From the NCBI GenBank assembly GCA_047973165.1, contig JBKEBM010000169.1, forward strand, positions 1 through 8,716: a stretch of DNA of 8,716 nt, given 5' to 3'. The translations under genes and the position numbers were made by a program. The notes under the pieces were generated by a model. That model was given only the letters and a program-made list of their open reading frames with translations, was not told where the DNA came from and searched no databases. Of the stretch, positions 1-6,918 are shown in pieces. Position 1 is the stretch's first letter. The number at the start of each line of letters is the position of its first letter. Origin of the DNA: JBKEAD01 sp047973165 (GTDB taxonomy: Bacteria; Verrucomicrobiota; Verrucomicrobiia; Chthoniobacterales; JBKEAD01).

Positions 1-192
1 GGCATTACTTGTTGCGTAATTGCTGTCAGCGGTAACAATGAGGTCCACACCAGCAGTTACTTGCGAATAGATGACGCTTCCGCTGCCACCATCGGCAAGA
101 GTCGAGCTTCCGCTGCTGAAGTCCAGTGCTGTCGATGCCAGCAGAGATGTCATACCGGCGGTTCCGAGAATTGTGCTTAAAAGAATTTTCAT
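1..192 (-). CDS. Secreted protein, N-terminal part only (runs off left edge)
   Basis: An open frame of 64 codons runs from an ATG at 192-190 to the window edge with no stop. The product starts MKILLSTILGTAGMTSLLAS, which has a short basic start, a hydrophobic core and small residues near position 20, so it looks like a Sec signal peptide. The visible mature part is rich in Ser, Gly, Thr and Ala, as in secreted or surface beta-rich proteins. No Shine-Dalgarno sequence is visible upstream. The function is unknown. A PEP-CTERM or autotransporter-like protein is possible, but the diagnostic C terminus lies outside the window. The gene is divergent from the ABC exporter gene, with 107 bases between the two starts. 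Confidence 0.65.
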   Translation of the reverse strand, partial: MKILLSTILGTAGMTSLLASTALDFSSGSSTLADGGSGSVIYSQVTAGVDLIVTADSNYATSNA

Positions 193-255
193 ATTCGTTA
201 AGAATTTAGGAGATGATATTTAGTTGCATTTATTGAAGAGGTGTTTCCTGAAACT

Positions 256-303
256 GGAGGATTGGCTTTGCATTCGATCCCTGTCATTTTGTTCGGCCTT
301 TGA
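256..303 (+). other. Shine-Dalgarno-like GGAGG followed by a possible 11-codon upstream ORF
   Basis: GGAGG lies at 256-260, and a TTG at 268 follows with 7 bases of spacing. That TTG opens an 11-codon frame ending in TGA at 301-303. The stop overlaps the presumed TTG start of the ABC exporter (300-302) in the form TTGA. The exporter start itself has no ribosome binding site at normal distance, so the short frame could couple translation into it. No peptide homology is claimed, and the arrangement could be chance. Confidence 0.2.
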
Positions 304-2081
304 ACTCATTAATTCGCGTATTTTCTTATCTTCGGCGTTATCCGCTGTTGGCTTTGTCCACCTTGTTTTGTGCGATTCTGGGGACTTCGCTGATTGTAGT
401 TTTTCCGGCGGTTACGCAGCGGATTGTCGATGATGTGATCGGGAAAAAGCAGCCCGATCTTTTATTGCCGCTGGCTTTGGCCGGACTGGCAGCATTTTTT
501 CTTCAGGATTTTTTAAATTCGCTTCGTATTATTCTGAACAATCATTTTGAGCAGCGGGTGATTTTTGATCTTCGCAGCGATTTGTATGAGCACATCCAGA
601 GTTTGCCGTTGGGGTGGTTTGATCAGCGATCAACGGGCGACATCATGACGCGTCTGGTGGAGGATGTGACTTCGATGGAGCGGGTCTTAATTGATGGAAT
701 TGAGCAGGGTGTGGTAGCTCTTTTACAGATTGGGGTAGTTGCTTCGCTGATGGCTTTTTATGATGTGCGACTGATGTTTGCCGCTCTTGCGCCAATTCCT
801 TTTTTGTTTTTGGGTGCTCTTCTTTACACGGCAACAGCACGGGGGAGATATCGTCGCCAAAGAGTTGCAGCTTCAAATTTAAATTCGCTGCTGCACGATA
901 ATATCGCAGGGATTCGGCAGATAAAAACTTTTGTGGGAGAGAAGCGTGAGCATAAGCGTTTTAACGGCGTGAGTAACAAGCTGCGGGAGACGACCCTTGT
1001 GGTGATGCGGGCCTGGGCGGCTTACAGTCCGTCGATGTCTTTCCTTGCTTCACTGGGCAGTTTACTGGTCGCTGTGTATGGAGGCTGGTTGGTACTCGAG
1101 GGGAATATGGATGCCGGTGCACTGGTGGCTTTTTTGGTTTTGACTCGTTTTTTATATGAACCGATTGGGAGGCTTCATCAACTGAATCAGCTTTTTCAGT
1201 CGGGTCGGGCAGCCGCAGATCGGGTTTTTGAAATTCTGGATGAGGTTTCAGAACCAGGCTGGCAGTCCGGGGAGTCTCAGCTGCAGGGGGCAACCAGCTC
1301 GGTGAGTGAGGGGACGGAACGTGCTCGCGGTGAGGTAGTTTTTGAAAATATTTGTTTTGCTCATCATGGAGCATCGGCCACTTTGGAAGGAATATCGCTG
1401 ACGGCCAATCCGGGCGATACGGTGGCTTTGGTGGGAGAGACCGGTGCGGGCAAATCGACACTCGTTAATTTACTGGTGAGGTTTTATGAATACGACTCGG
1501 GACAGATACGGATCGACGGGAGACCGGTGCGGGAAATTTCTCTTCGTGAGCTGCGGCAGACCGTGGGTATGGTGACGCAGGAGAGTTTTCTGTTTAACGG
1601 GAGCACGGCAGAGAATCTGCTGATTGGAAAACCTGGAGCGACTGAGGCGGAAATGTGGGATGCACTGGAGGCAGCGAATGCGGCGGACTTTATTCGTCGT
1701 ATGCCGGAGGGTCTGCATTCCCAGGTAGGGGAGCGGGGGATTCGCCTGAGTGTCGGCGAAAAGCAGCGGGTGGCGATTGCGCGGGCTTTGTTGAAAAATC
1801 CTCCGATCCTGATCCTGGATGAAGCAACAGCGAGTGTGGATACGCAGACGGAGCGACTGATTCAGGACAGCCTGGATAAGCTGATGCAGAGCCGGACCTC
1901 ATTTGTGATTGCGCACCGCTTATCGACAATCAGTGCTGCGGATCAGATTCTGGTTTTGGATCGAGGAAGAATTGTTCAGCGCGGACGGCATGGGAAGCTC
2001 ATTGAGGAAGATGGAATTTACAGGGAGCTTTGGAAGCATATTGCGTTTGAAGATGAGGAGAGGGAGCAGCACAAGTATTAA
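300..2081 (+). CDS. ABC exporter half-transporter, fused permease and ATPase (MsbA-like)
   Basis: This 593-residue protein has the usual length of a bacterial type IV ABC exporter subunit, which acts as a dimer in the inner membrane. Residues 1-310 are the transmembrane domain, with hydrophobic segments near 15-40, 55-75, 135-155, 160-178, 245-268 and 272-290. Residues 345-593 are the ATPase. Visible motifs are Walker A GETGAGKST (379-387), Q-loop Gln427, signature LSVGEKQR (483-490, with Val where LSGGQ is usual), Walker B ILILDE with Glu508, D-loop SVD (512-514) and switch His539. All catalytic residues are present. The family exports lipids, lipopolysaccharide precursors, peptides or drugs. 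MsbA-like lipid flipping is the likeliest role, but the substrate cannot be read from sequence. The start is a TTG: the frame is open back to 252, but no ATG or GTG precedes the first membrane segment, and the next Met is at residue 115. Codon use is rich in G- and T-ending codons, unlike pckG. Confidence 0.94.
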   Translation: MNSLIRVFSYLRRYPLLALSTLFCAILGTSLIVVFPAVTQRIVDDVIGKKQPDLLLPLALAGLAAFFLQDFLNSLRIILNNHFEQRVIFDLRSDLYEHIQSLPLGWFDQRSTGDIMTRLVEDVTSMERVLIDGIEQGVVALLQIGVVASLMAFYDVRLMFAALAPIPFLFLGALLYTATARGRYRRQRVAASNLNSLLHDNIAGIRQIKTFVGEKREHKRFNGVSNKLRETTLVVMRAWAAYSPSMSFLASLGSLLVAVYGGWLVLEGNMDAGALVAFLVLTRFLYEPIGRLHQLNQLFQSGRAAADRVFEILDEVSEPGWQSGESQLQGATSSVSEGTERARGEVVFENICFAHHGASATLEGISLTANPGDTVALVGETGAGKSTLVNLLVRFYEYDSGQIRIDGRPVREISLRELRQTVGMVTQESFLFNGSTAENLLIGKPGATEAEMWDALEAANAADFIRRMPEGLHSQVGERGIRLSVGEKQRVAIARALLKNPPILILDEATASVDTQTERLIQDSLDKLMQSRTSFVIAHRLSTISAADQILVLDRGRIVQRGRHGKLIEEDGIYRELWKHIAFEDEEREQHKY

Positions 2082-2109
2082 AAAAATGCTTTCCTGGAGT
2101 GTATGAGTG

Positions 2110-2152
2110 CCGGTCCTGGGGTACGCCGGGGGCCGGATTTCAGTTTTGATTT
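2110..2152. terminator. Hairpin between convergent genes, possible bidirectional terminator
   Basis: Arms CCGGTCC (2110-2116) and GGGCCGG (2130-2136) form a 7-pair stem with one G-U wobble and a 13-base loop. The plus-strand side is followed by the moderately T-rich ATTTCAGTTTTGATTT. On the minus strand the T run (2082-2088) comes about 20 bases after the stem. The hairpin lies in the 58-base gap between the exporter stop and the end of the convergent operon, where a shared terminator is expected. The U tract is imperfect, so strength is uncertain. Confidence 0.5.
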
Positions 2153-3144
2153 AAAAAATGTTTCAGCCTTTGTGCGCCGGCCTGGAAACTTAGTTTCCTG
2201 ACGGCTTGCATGGCAGCTTCCTGGCCCTGTTGGGAGGTGCTGTTATTTGTCAGAGTTGAGCGCAGCAGATCGATCAGATCAGCATCACTTTTATTTCGTC
2301 CGTTCAGGTGAGGAAAGGCCAGAGACTCGATTGCCCCATCTCCGCCAATACAGGCCAGGTCGCAGAGAAGGGCATCTCCCGCTACCTGACCGGGGACGCG
2401 GCTTCGGTCGAGTTGAAAAACAATTTCGTGCTGTGACATGAGGCTCAGATAGTCCGGATAGGGCAGCAAATTAAAAACAGGATTCAGGCAAGGAAAACGC
2501 TGGCTCAGAGATTTTGCGAGAGCTTGTTCGCCCCGCTTTTTTCCTACGATAAAGGTGACCCGCCGACCTGTTTCGTTAGCCACTTTTGCCGCAGAGAGGA
2601 TCGCCGAAAAATGATTACGCGAGGGCACGCCAAACTCCCGCGTGCCGATAAAAATCCCTGCCCGTTTTTCGGGGGGTGTTTGCATTTTCCATTCGGGAAA
2701 TTCCAGGGGATAAGGCGTTGGTAAAAATTCTCCCCGTTCGAAATCTGCTCCGCGATACAGCGGCAGCAGATCGGGAGTTGAGGAAATAAATCCGTTGGCT
2801 TTTTTTGCCAGTTCCAAAAAACCGTTGAGCACCTGCGTGTCGTTCAGTGCTGAAGAGACCTGATGCAAACCGCTTTCTTTCCAACTGATCCAAAAAGGCA
2901 GCTTTGATTTTGTGAGAAATTCAGCAGCCTTCAATGCCGGGCGGATACGCCGTCGCAGAAGGAGGATCACAGCGTCGGTGTCAGGTGGAAGGCTTTTGAC
3001 ATCCTGACAAAAAATACCTCCCGTGCATGCTGCATACGCGTGGTAATTGAGCGGAGGGTGCCCTGGGTCGCCAGGTTTACCAATTCCTTTTTCAAAAGAC
3101 TGGCAGGCGTCTTTTCCGTTTGGATTCAGGACGGCAATTTTCAT
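2140..3144 (-). CDS. Putative GT-B-type glycosyltransferase-like protein, function unassigned
   Basis: This 334-residue cytosolic protein has no signal peptide or membrane segment. I do not recognise it as a named gene. The layout resembles a two-domain GT-B protein: an N-terminal half of alternating beta and alpha segments (about 1-135), a linker, and a second Rossmann-like half opening with GIFIGTREFG (163-172) and VTFIVGKKRG (196-205). Residues 228-277, with PYPDYLSLMSQHEIVFQLDR and the later VPGQVAGDALLCDLACIGGDG region, match in style the donor-binding part of GT-B enzymes, where a stretch on being seen or placed in the list is followed by G...EAL..G.P. The usual EAL glutamate is replaced by Asp (GDALL). 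Sugar transfer is therefore plausible but unproven. The start ATG overlaps the mazG stop in ATGA, without its own Shine-Dalgarno, which points to translational coupling. It is the last gene of the operon. Confidence 0.75.
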   Translation of the reverse strand: MKIAVLNPNGKDACQSFEKGIGKPGDPGHPPLNYHAYAACTGGIFCQDVKSLPPDTDAVILLLRRRIRPALKAAEFLTKSKLPFWISWKESGLHQVSSALNDTQVLNGFLELAKKANGFISSTPDLLPLYRGADFERGEFLPTPYPLEFPEWKMQTPPEKRAGIFIGTREFGVPSRNHFSAILSAAKVANETGRRVTFIVGKKRGEQALAKSLSQRFPCLNPVFNLLPYPDYLSLMSQHEIVFQLDRSRVPGQVAGDALLCDLACIGGDGAIESLAFPHLNGRNKSDADLIDLLRSTLTNNSTSQQGQEAAMQAVRKLSFQAGAQRLKHFLNQN

Positions 3145-3917
3145 TTTACGGATTGTTTTTTAGCCACTTCCCAGAGCTCATCGAGTGCCTCCAGGGAGTA
3201 GTCTTCGATACAGCGTCCCTGAGCCTGGATTTCCTTTTCGATGAAGTGAAAACGATTTACAAATTTGTCTGTGGCTGCCGAAAGCAGGTGCTCGCTTGCG
3301 AGGCGACTTTTGCGGGCGACATTGACAATGGCAAAGAGTAGGTCACCGAGTTCTTCCGCCTGGTCCGCTGTATTTTCGGAAGCGAGTGTTTCTTTAAACT
3401 CCGCCAATTCCTCTTCAACTTTTTGCAAAGCACCTGCGAGGTCTGGCCAGTCAAAGCCGACCCGCGCAGCTTTCTTCTGAATTTTTGCGGCACGAAGCAA
3501 TGCCGGCAAAGCGCGAGGGACGCCGTCCAAAATCGATTTGCGTTCCTGCTTTTCCTCCCGCTTTATTTTTTCCCATTGTTTTAAAACTTCGTCGGAATTT
3601 TCTGCCTTTGCCTCTCCGAAAACATGTGGGTGTCGCCGGATTAGTTTATCGGAAACGGTTTCCGCAATTTTGTTTAAATCAAAGGCGCCACGTTCTTCCC
3701 CCAGGCGGGCATGCATGACGACGAGTAAAAGCAGGTCGCCAAGTTCTTCATTCAGGTCATTATCATTTGCCGCATCAATGGCCTCGAGAACTTCGTAGCA
3801 CTCCTCCAGGACAGCAGTGCGAAGCGATTTATGTGTCTGCTCGCGATCCCAGGGGCAGCCCTCCGGGGATCGCAAATGTGCGACGATGCTGCTGAGGCGA
3901 TCCACTGATTCGCTCAT
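3141..3917 (-). CDS. mazG: Nucleoside triphosphate pyrophosphohydrolase MazG
   Basis: MazG hydrolyses NTPs and dNTPs to the monophosphate and pyrophosphate. It is thought to clear non-canonical nucleotides and, in E. coli, to lower ppGpp under starvation. The 258-residue length fits full two-domain MazG (E. coli about 263). The N-terminal domain shows CPWDREQTHKSL (21-32), the metal-binding EECYE (38-42) and EELGD (57-61). The middle carries KLIRRHPHVFG (91-101) and the conserved DGVPRALPALLRA (131-143). The C-terminal domain repeats the EExxE/ExxD arrangement with EEELAEF (168-174) and EELGD (188-192), so both domains keep acidic metal ligands. The gene starts one base inside the rhomboid-like gene's stop (TAATG) and ends in an ATGA overlap with the next gene. 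It has the clearest ribosome binding site of the window, which suggests it is translated strongly in its own right. Confidence 0.97.
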   Translation of the reverse strand: MSESVDRLSSIVAHLRSPEGCPWDREQTHKSLRTAVLEECYEVLEAIDAANDNDLNEELGDLLLLVVMHARLGEERGAFDLNKIAETVSDKLIRRHPHVFGEAKAENSDEVLKQWEKIKREEKQERKSILDGVPRALPALLRAAKIQKKAARVGFDWPDLAGALQKVEEELAEFKETLASENTADQAEELGDLLFAIVNVARKSRLASEHLLSAATDKFVNRFHFIEKEIQAQGRCIEDYSLEALDELWEVAKKQSVK

Positions 3918-4756
3918 TATTTTTTCTCCTTTTGCAGAAGTTCTTCACGCGCTTCTTCAAGTCGTCCACGTTCTTTTGCTGACAGGCTGGAGAGTCCGCT
4001 TTTTGCTATTTTTTCAAGAATGGGATCAATTTCCTGCAAGGGGTCTTTTCCTGATTTTTTTCGTTTTCGGGCCACTTTTTTTTGGGAGATTTTTTGCGGA
4101 ATTTTTGGCCGGGAAATTTTTTGTGGCAGATTGAACTGCAAAGAACGAACTCCAAGCTGGCGTAAAACGATCACAGCCACAGCACACTCGACGCAAAGTA
4201 ATAAAAGCTGTGTCCAGTCGGAGACTGCCAGCGACGCCAGAAAGGAGATGGCAAAGAGTGCCAGGGCAACCCACTTTGCCCGCAGGGAAAACAGTAAAAA
4301 GGCATTGGGGTAGATCAGAACAAAAGAAATAAATATGGCAAACTCCAGGGCGTTGGCGCCGGCAAACACGCTGGAGTAACCCGCGAGCCCCAGGGCGATA
4401 AATACAAGCGAAGGAGTTAAAATCAGAATGGCGTAAAGCGTGAGGTAGGCTTGACGCCCGAGGAATTTTTCCACCTCTGTGCCAAACCACCAGAGCATCA
4501 GCATCGTGAGCAGGAACCAAAAGGATGGCATCACGACAAAGGGATAAGTAAAGACGCGCCAGACCTCTCCGCTTTGTAAAATATCGATGCTCGAAAAAGT
4601 CAGCCGATCAAAAAAATTGCCTCCGCCGAGGGGTGCCGTCACTGCGATCAGAATCATCACCAGAGTATGCGCAATGACCAGGAGGGTCGTGGCATAGACG
4701 GGCATGCGTCCCCACCAGGTGATGGGACGGGTGCCGTTAAAAGATGAGAAATTCAT
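3917..4756 (-). CDS. Rhomboid-like membrane protein, predicted catalytically inactive
   Basis: This 279-residue protein has about six hydrophobic segments between residues 20 and 200, then a charged cytosolic tail. Rhomboid-fold hallmarks are GEVWRVFTYPFVV (63-75), matching the family GxxWRxxT motif, and FGTEVEKFLG (91-100), matching G.xxE...G. Active rhomboids carry GxSG with the catalytic Ser in TM4 and a His in TM6. Here the aligned stretch reads FAGANALEF (131-139), with Asn135 where Ser is expected, and TM6 reads LLLLCVECAVAV (184-195) with no His. No proteolysis is therefore expected; a binding or chaperone-like pseudorhomboid role is an inference. Residues 204-240 are Lys/Arg-rich. Residues 243-277, containing DPILEKIAKSGLSSLSAKE, resemble the small C-terminal domain (DUF6576-like) found on rhomboid-like proteins of Bacteroidota and relatives. 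It is the first gene of the operon with mazG. No Shine-Dalgarno precedes its ATG. Confidence 0.85.
   Translation of the reverse strand: MNFSSFNGTRPITWWGRMPVYATTLLVIAHTLVMILIAVTAPLGGGNFFDRLTFSSIDILQSGEVWRVFTYPFVVMPSFWFLLTMLMLWWFGTEVEKFLGRQAYLTLYAILILTPSLVFIALGLAGYSSVFAGANALEFAIFISFVLIYPNAFLLFSLRAKWVALALFAISFLASLAVSDWTQLLLLCVECAVAVIVLRQLGVRSLQFNLPQKISRPKIPQKISQKKVARKRKKSGKDPLQEIDPILEKIAKSGLSSLSAKERGRLEEAREELLQKEKK
3926..3931 (-). promoter_or_regulatory. Shine-Dalgarno site of mazG
   Basis: On the minus strand AAGGAG lies 8 bases before the mazG ATG, inside the last codons of the rhomboid-like gene. It is the only canonical, well-spaced site I see before a gene start in this window, and it fixes the mazG start. 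Confidence 0.8.
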
Positions 4757-4862
4757 GTGATTTCAGAAGTTAGGTTTCATTTTATTTGCTCTCAAGCGGT
4801 TTCAGGCGGTTAATCGTATTTCGCGACTTGTTCGGTGACGAAATCGGTTTTATTCTGTCGGC
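4757..4862. promoter_or_regulatory. Divergent promoter region between the rhomboid-mazG operon and pckG
   Basis: These 106 bases separate two gene starts that point away from each other, so promoters for both must lie here or just inside the genes. The best plus-strand candidate is TTGTTC (4828-4833), 17 bases, then TATTCT (4851-4856), an imperfect sigma70-type match. It would start transcription at about 4863, on or next to the pckG ATG. CGGT occurs four times (4797, 4807, 4833, 4845). The first two lie in a direct repeat GCGGTT with a 10-base period (4796-4801, 4806-4811), which is a possible operator. I could not single out a convincing leftward promoter. Confidence 0.4.
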
Positions 4863-6656
4863 ATGACCGCGACCAATAACCCCTTAGGAAACAATAAACC
4901 CGCAAATGCTGACTTAATAGAATTCGTAAATGAAGTCGCCGAAAAAGTTCAGCCCGCTTCGATTTTTTGGTGCGATGGCTCAGATGCGGAAAAGGATTAT
5001 CTTTACCAGCGTGCCGTCGATGAGGGGGTGCTGACCCGCCTGGATGAAAAAAAATGGCCGGGCTGCTATTATCATCGTTCGAACCCAAATGATGTAGCCC
5101 GCGTCGAGGACAAGACTTTCATTTGCACGGAGGCCAGGCAGGATGCCGGCCCTACAAATAACTGGGCACACCCAAAAGAAATGTATGAGCGTCTCGACGG
5201 GCTGCTCGAAGGAGCGATGAAAGGTCGTACGCTATATGTCGTTCCCTATCTCATGGGACCAGCCGGGTCTGCTTTGAGCAAGGTTGGTATCGAACTGACC
5301 GATTCTATTTATGTGGTTTTAAACATGCGTCTTATGGCTCGCATGGGACAGGTCGCCCTCGATCATCTGAAAGAATCCGGCAACGAAAATGATTTCAACC
5401 GCGGGATTCACAGTACGCTGGACTGCAATCCGGACCGGCGATTTATCTGTCATTTTCCGGCAGACAATAAAATCATTTCGGTCGGCTCGGGATACGGTGG
5501 CAATGTTTTGCTCGGCAAAAAATGCCTTGCCCTTCGTATCGGTTCGGCTCTCGGATACAAGCAGGGCTGGATGGCTGAGCACATGCTGCTGCTTGGCGTC
5601 GAATCGCCCGAAGGTGAAAAAACTTACGTGGCTGCCGCCTTCCCGTCGGCCTGCGGTAAAACAAATTTTGCGATGATGATTCCGCCCGAGGAATTTAAGG
5701 GATGGAAAATCACAACCGTGGGAGACGACATTGCCTGGATGCAGCCTGCCGAAGATGGTCACCTGTATGCGATCAATCCCGAGGCGGGTTACTTCGGAGT
5801 TGTCCCCGGCACAAACCGCAAGTCGAATCCCAATGCGATGGATACGATTGCACGGGATACGATTTTTACCAACGTGGGAATCACCCCCGACGGCGATGTC
5901 TGGTGGGAAGGGAAAGACAACCCTCCACCTGAGGGGCTGATCGACTGGAAAGGCAACCCCTGGAGCCCGGACAACGGTGAGGCGGCGGCTCACCCCAACA
6001 GCCGCTTCACGGCTCCGATGCGTAACAATCCTGTCCTGGATCCGGAGGTTGAAAATCCTGCCGGTGTGCCGCTTGCGGCCATTATTTTCGGTGGACGACG
6101 GGCCACGACAATGCCGCTTGTATTTCAGTCCTTTAACTGGATTCATGGTGTTTACATCGGAGCGACCGTTGGCTCCGAGATGACGGCAGCGGCGGTCGGC
6201 GGGATGGGCCAGGTGCGCCGTGACCCAATGGCGATGCTGCCTTTCTGCGGTTACAACATGGGAGACTACTTCGGGCACTGGCTTGAGATGCGCCGTCTTA
6301 TTCGATACATCCCCCGTATTTTCCATGTAAACTGGTTCCGAAAAGATGCAGACGGAAAATTTCTCTGGCCTGGTTTTGGTGAAAATATGCGCGTGCTTAA
6401 ATGGATGATCGACCGTTGCAAAGGCCGCACCCACGCGCGTGAAACATCTATCGGCTGGGTTCCCGGACGCGAAGATATCGACCTGCATGGCATCGAGGAC
6501 GAAGTGTCTGAAGAAGCTTTTGAGACTCTGATGAGTATCGATCCTGAGGAGTGGCAGAGAGAGCTGATTTTACAGGACGAACTCTTTATGAAGCTTTATT
6601 CGCACCTGCCGAAGGAACTGATTTTCCAGCGCGAATTGCTCATGTCGCGACTGTAA
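4863..6656 (+). CDS. pckG: Phosphoenolpyruvate carboxykinase, GTP-dependent
   Basis: This enzyme converts oxaloacetate and GTP to phosphoenolpyruvate, CO2 and GDP in the cytosol, the entry step of gluconeogenesis from TCA intermediates. The 597-residue length is typical of the GTP class, as opposed to the shorter ATP-dependent class. Visible elements are Arg80 in ARVED (substrate binding), YGGN (211-214), Lys220 and His240 (Mn ligands), the P-loop PSACGKTN (261-268) with the class-specific hyper-reactive Cys264, GDDIAW (287-292), RFTAP (381-385), GGRRATTMPLV (410-420) and the aromatic guanine-binding segment WFRKDADGKFLWPGF (491-505). All catalytic residues are present. The ATG start fits the family: about 18 residues precede the conserved LIEFVNEVAEKVQP region. 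No Shine-Dalgarno is seen before it. Codon use is balanced with many C-ending codons, as expected of a well-expressed housekeeping gene. It is monocistronic by layout. Confidence 0.98.
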   Translation: MTATNNPLGNNKPANADLIEFVNEVAEKVQPASIFWCDGSDAEKDYLYQRAVDEGVLTRLDEKKWPGCYYHRSNPNDVARVEDKTFICTEARQDAGPTNNWAHPKEMYERLDGLLEGAMKGRTLYVVPYLMGPAGSALSKVGIELTDSIYVVLNMRLMARMGQVALDHLKESGNENDFNRGIHSTLDCNPDRRFICHFPADNKIISVGSGYGGNVLLGKKCLALRIGSALGYKQGWMAEHMLLLGVESPEGEKTYVAAAFPSACGKTNFAMMIPPEEFKGWKITTVGDDIAWMQPAEDGHLYAINPEAGYFGVVPGTNRKSNPNAMDTIARDTIFTNVGITPDGDVWWEGKDNPPPEGLIDWKGNPWSPDNGEAAAHPNSRFTAPMRNNPVLDPEVENPAGVPLAAIIFGGRRATTMPLVFQSFNWIHGVYIGATVGSEMTAAAVGGMGQVRRDPMAMLPFCGYNMGDYFGHWLEMRRLIRYIPRIFHVNWFRKDADGKFLWPGFGENMRVLKWMIDRCKGRTHARETSIGWVPGREDIDLHGIEDEVSEEAFETLMSIDPEEWQRELILQDELFMKLYSHLPKELIFQRELLMSRL

Positions 6657-6918
6657 ATCGAGTTGTTTCTGATCCTGAGAAGATAGTCCAGGTATTTTTT
6701 AGATTTGGTATAAGATCTAACCCCTAAAAGCTTTTTTTATCCGGATTTTTTCCTTGCTCCCTGCCATCCTTATTCAGGATTCAGAGAAACGACCCTGCTG
6801 GTTTCAGTTTTCGCCTCATCCCCTTTTAATCTCACCCTTTCTCGCCATACACACGAACTTCTTGGATGAAGCGCTTTTTTACCCCATTTTAGGTGTAGTG
6901 GGATAGCTGTGGATAGCA
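6657..6918. terminator. Convergent gap after pckG with several weak hairpins
   Basis: No convincing gene lies here. For pckG, CCTG (6674-6677) can pair with CAGG (6689-6692), followed directly by TATTTTTT (6693-6700); a short stem with a T run makes a weak intrinsic terminator. Next, AGATTT (6701-6706) pairs with AGATCT (6713-6718), with one wobble. Another T run (6732-6738) follows AAAAG. ATCCT/AGGAT (6766-6770, 6776-6780) form a perfect 5-base stem without a T tract. For the TPR gene, 6881-6886 and 6899-6904 can pair on the minus strand, but no U run follows. The exact stop points are uncertain. Confidence 0.35.

Noticed and set aside
224..433. Plus-strand 69-codon frame with AGGAG upstream
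   Set aside because: More than half of it lies in the exporter coding region in another frame and no recognisable protein results; only its upstream site is mentioned as part of the start puzzle.
961..1461. Open minus-strand frame of 166 codons antisense to the ABC exporter
   Set aside because: Its Pro/Ser/His-rich translation with no motifs is typical of a shadow frame over a GT-rich coding strand.
5319..6488. Open minus-strand frame of 389 codons antisense to pckG
   Set aside because: It lies wholly inside a confidently identified pckG, its translation shows no domain, and long antisense frames are common opposite genes with biased codons.
6901..6917. GGATAGC repeated with a 10-base period just after the TPR gene stop
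   Set aside because: Two copies of 7 bases at a gene end are compatible with chance and have no evident function.
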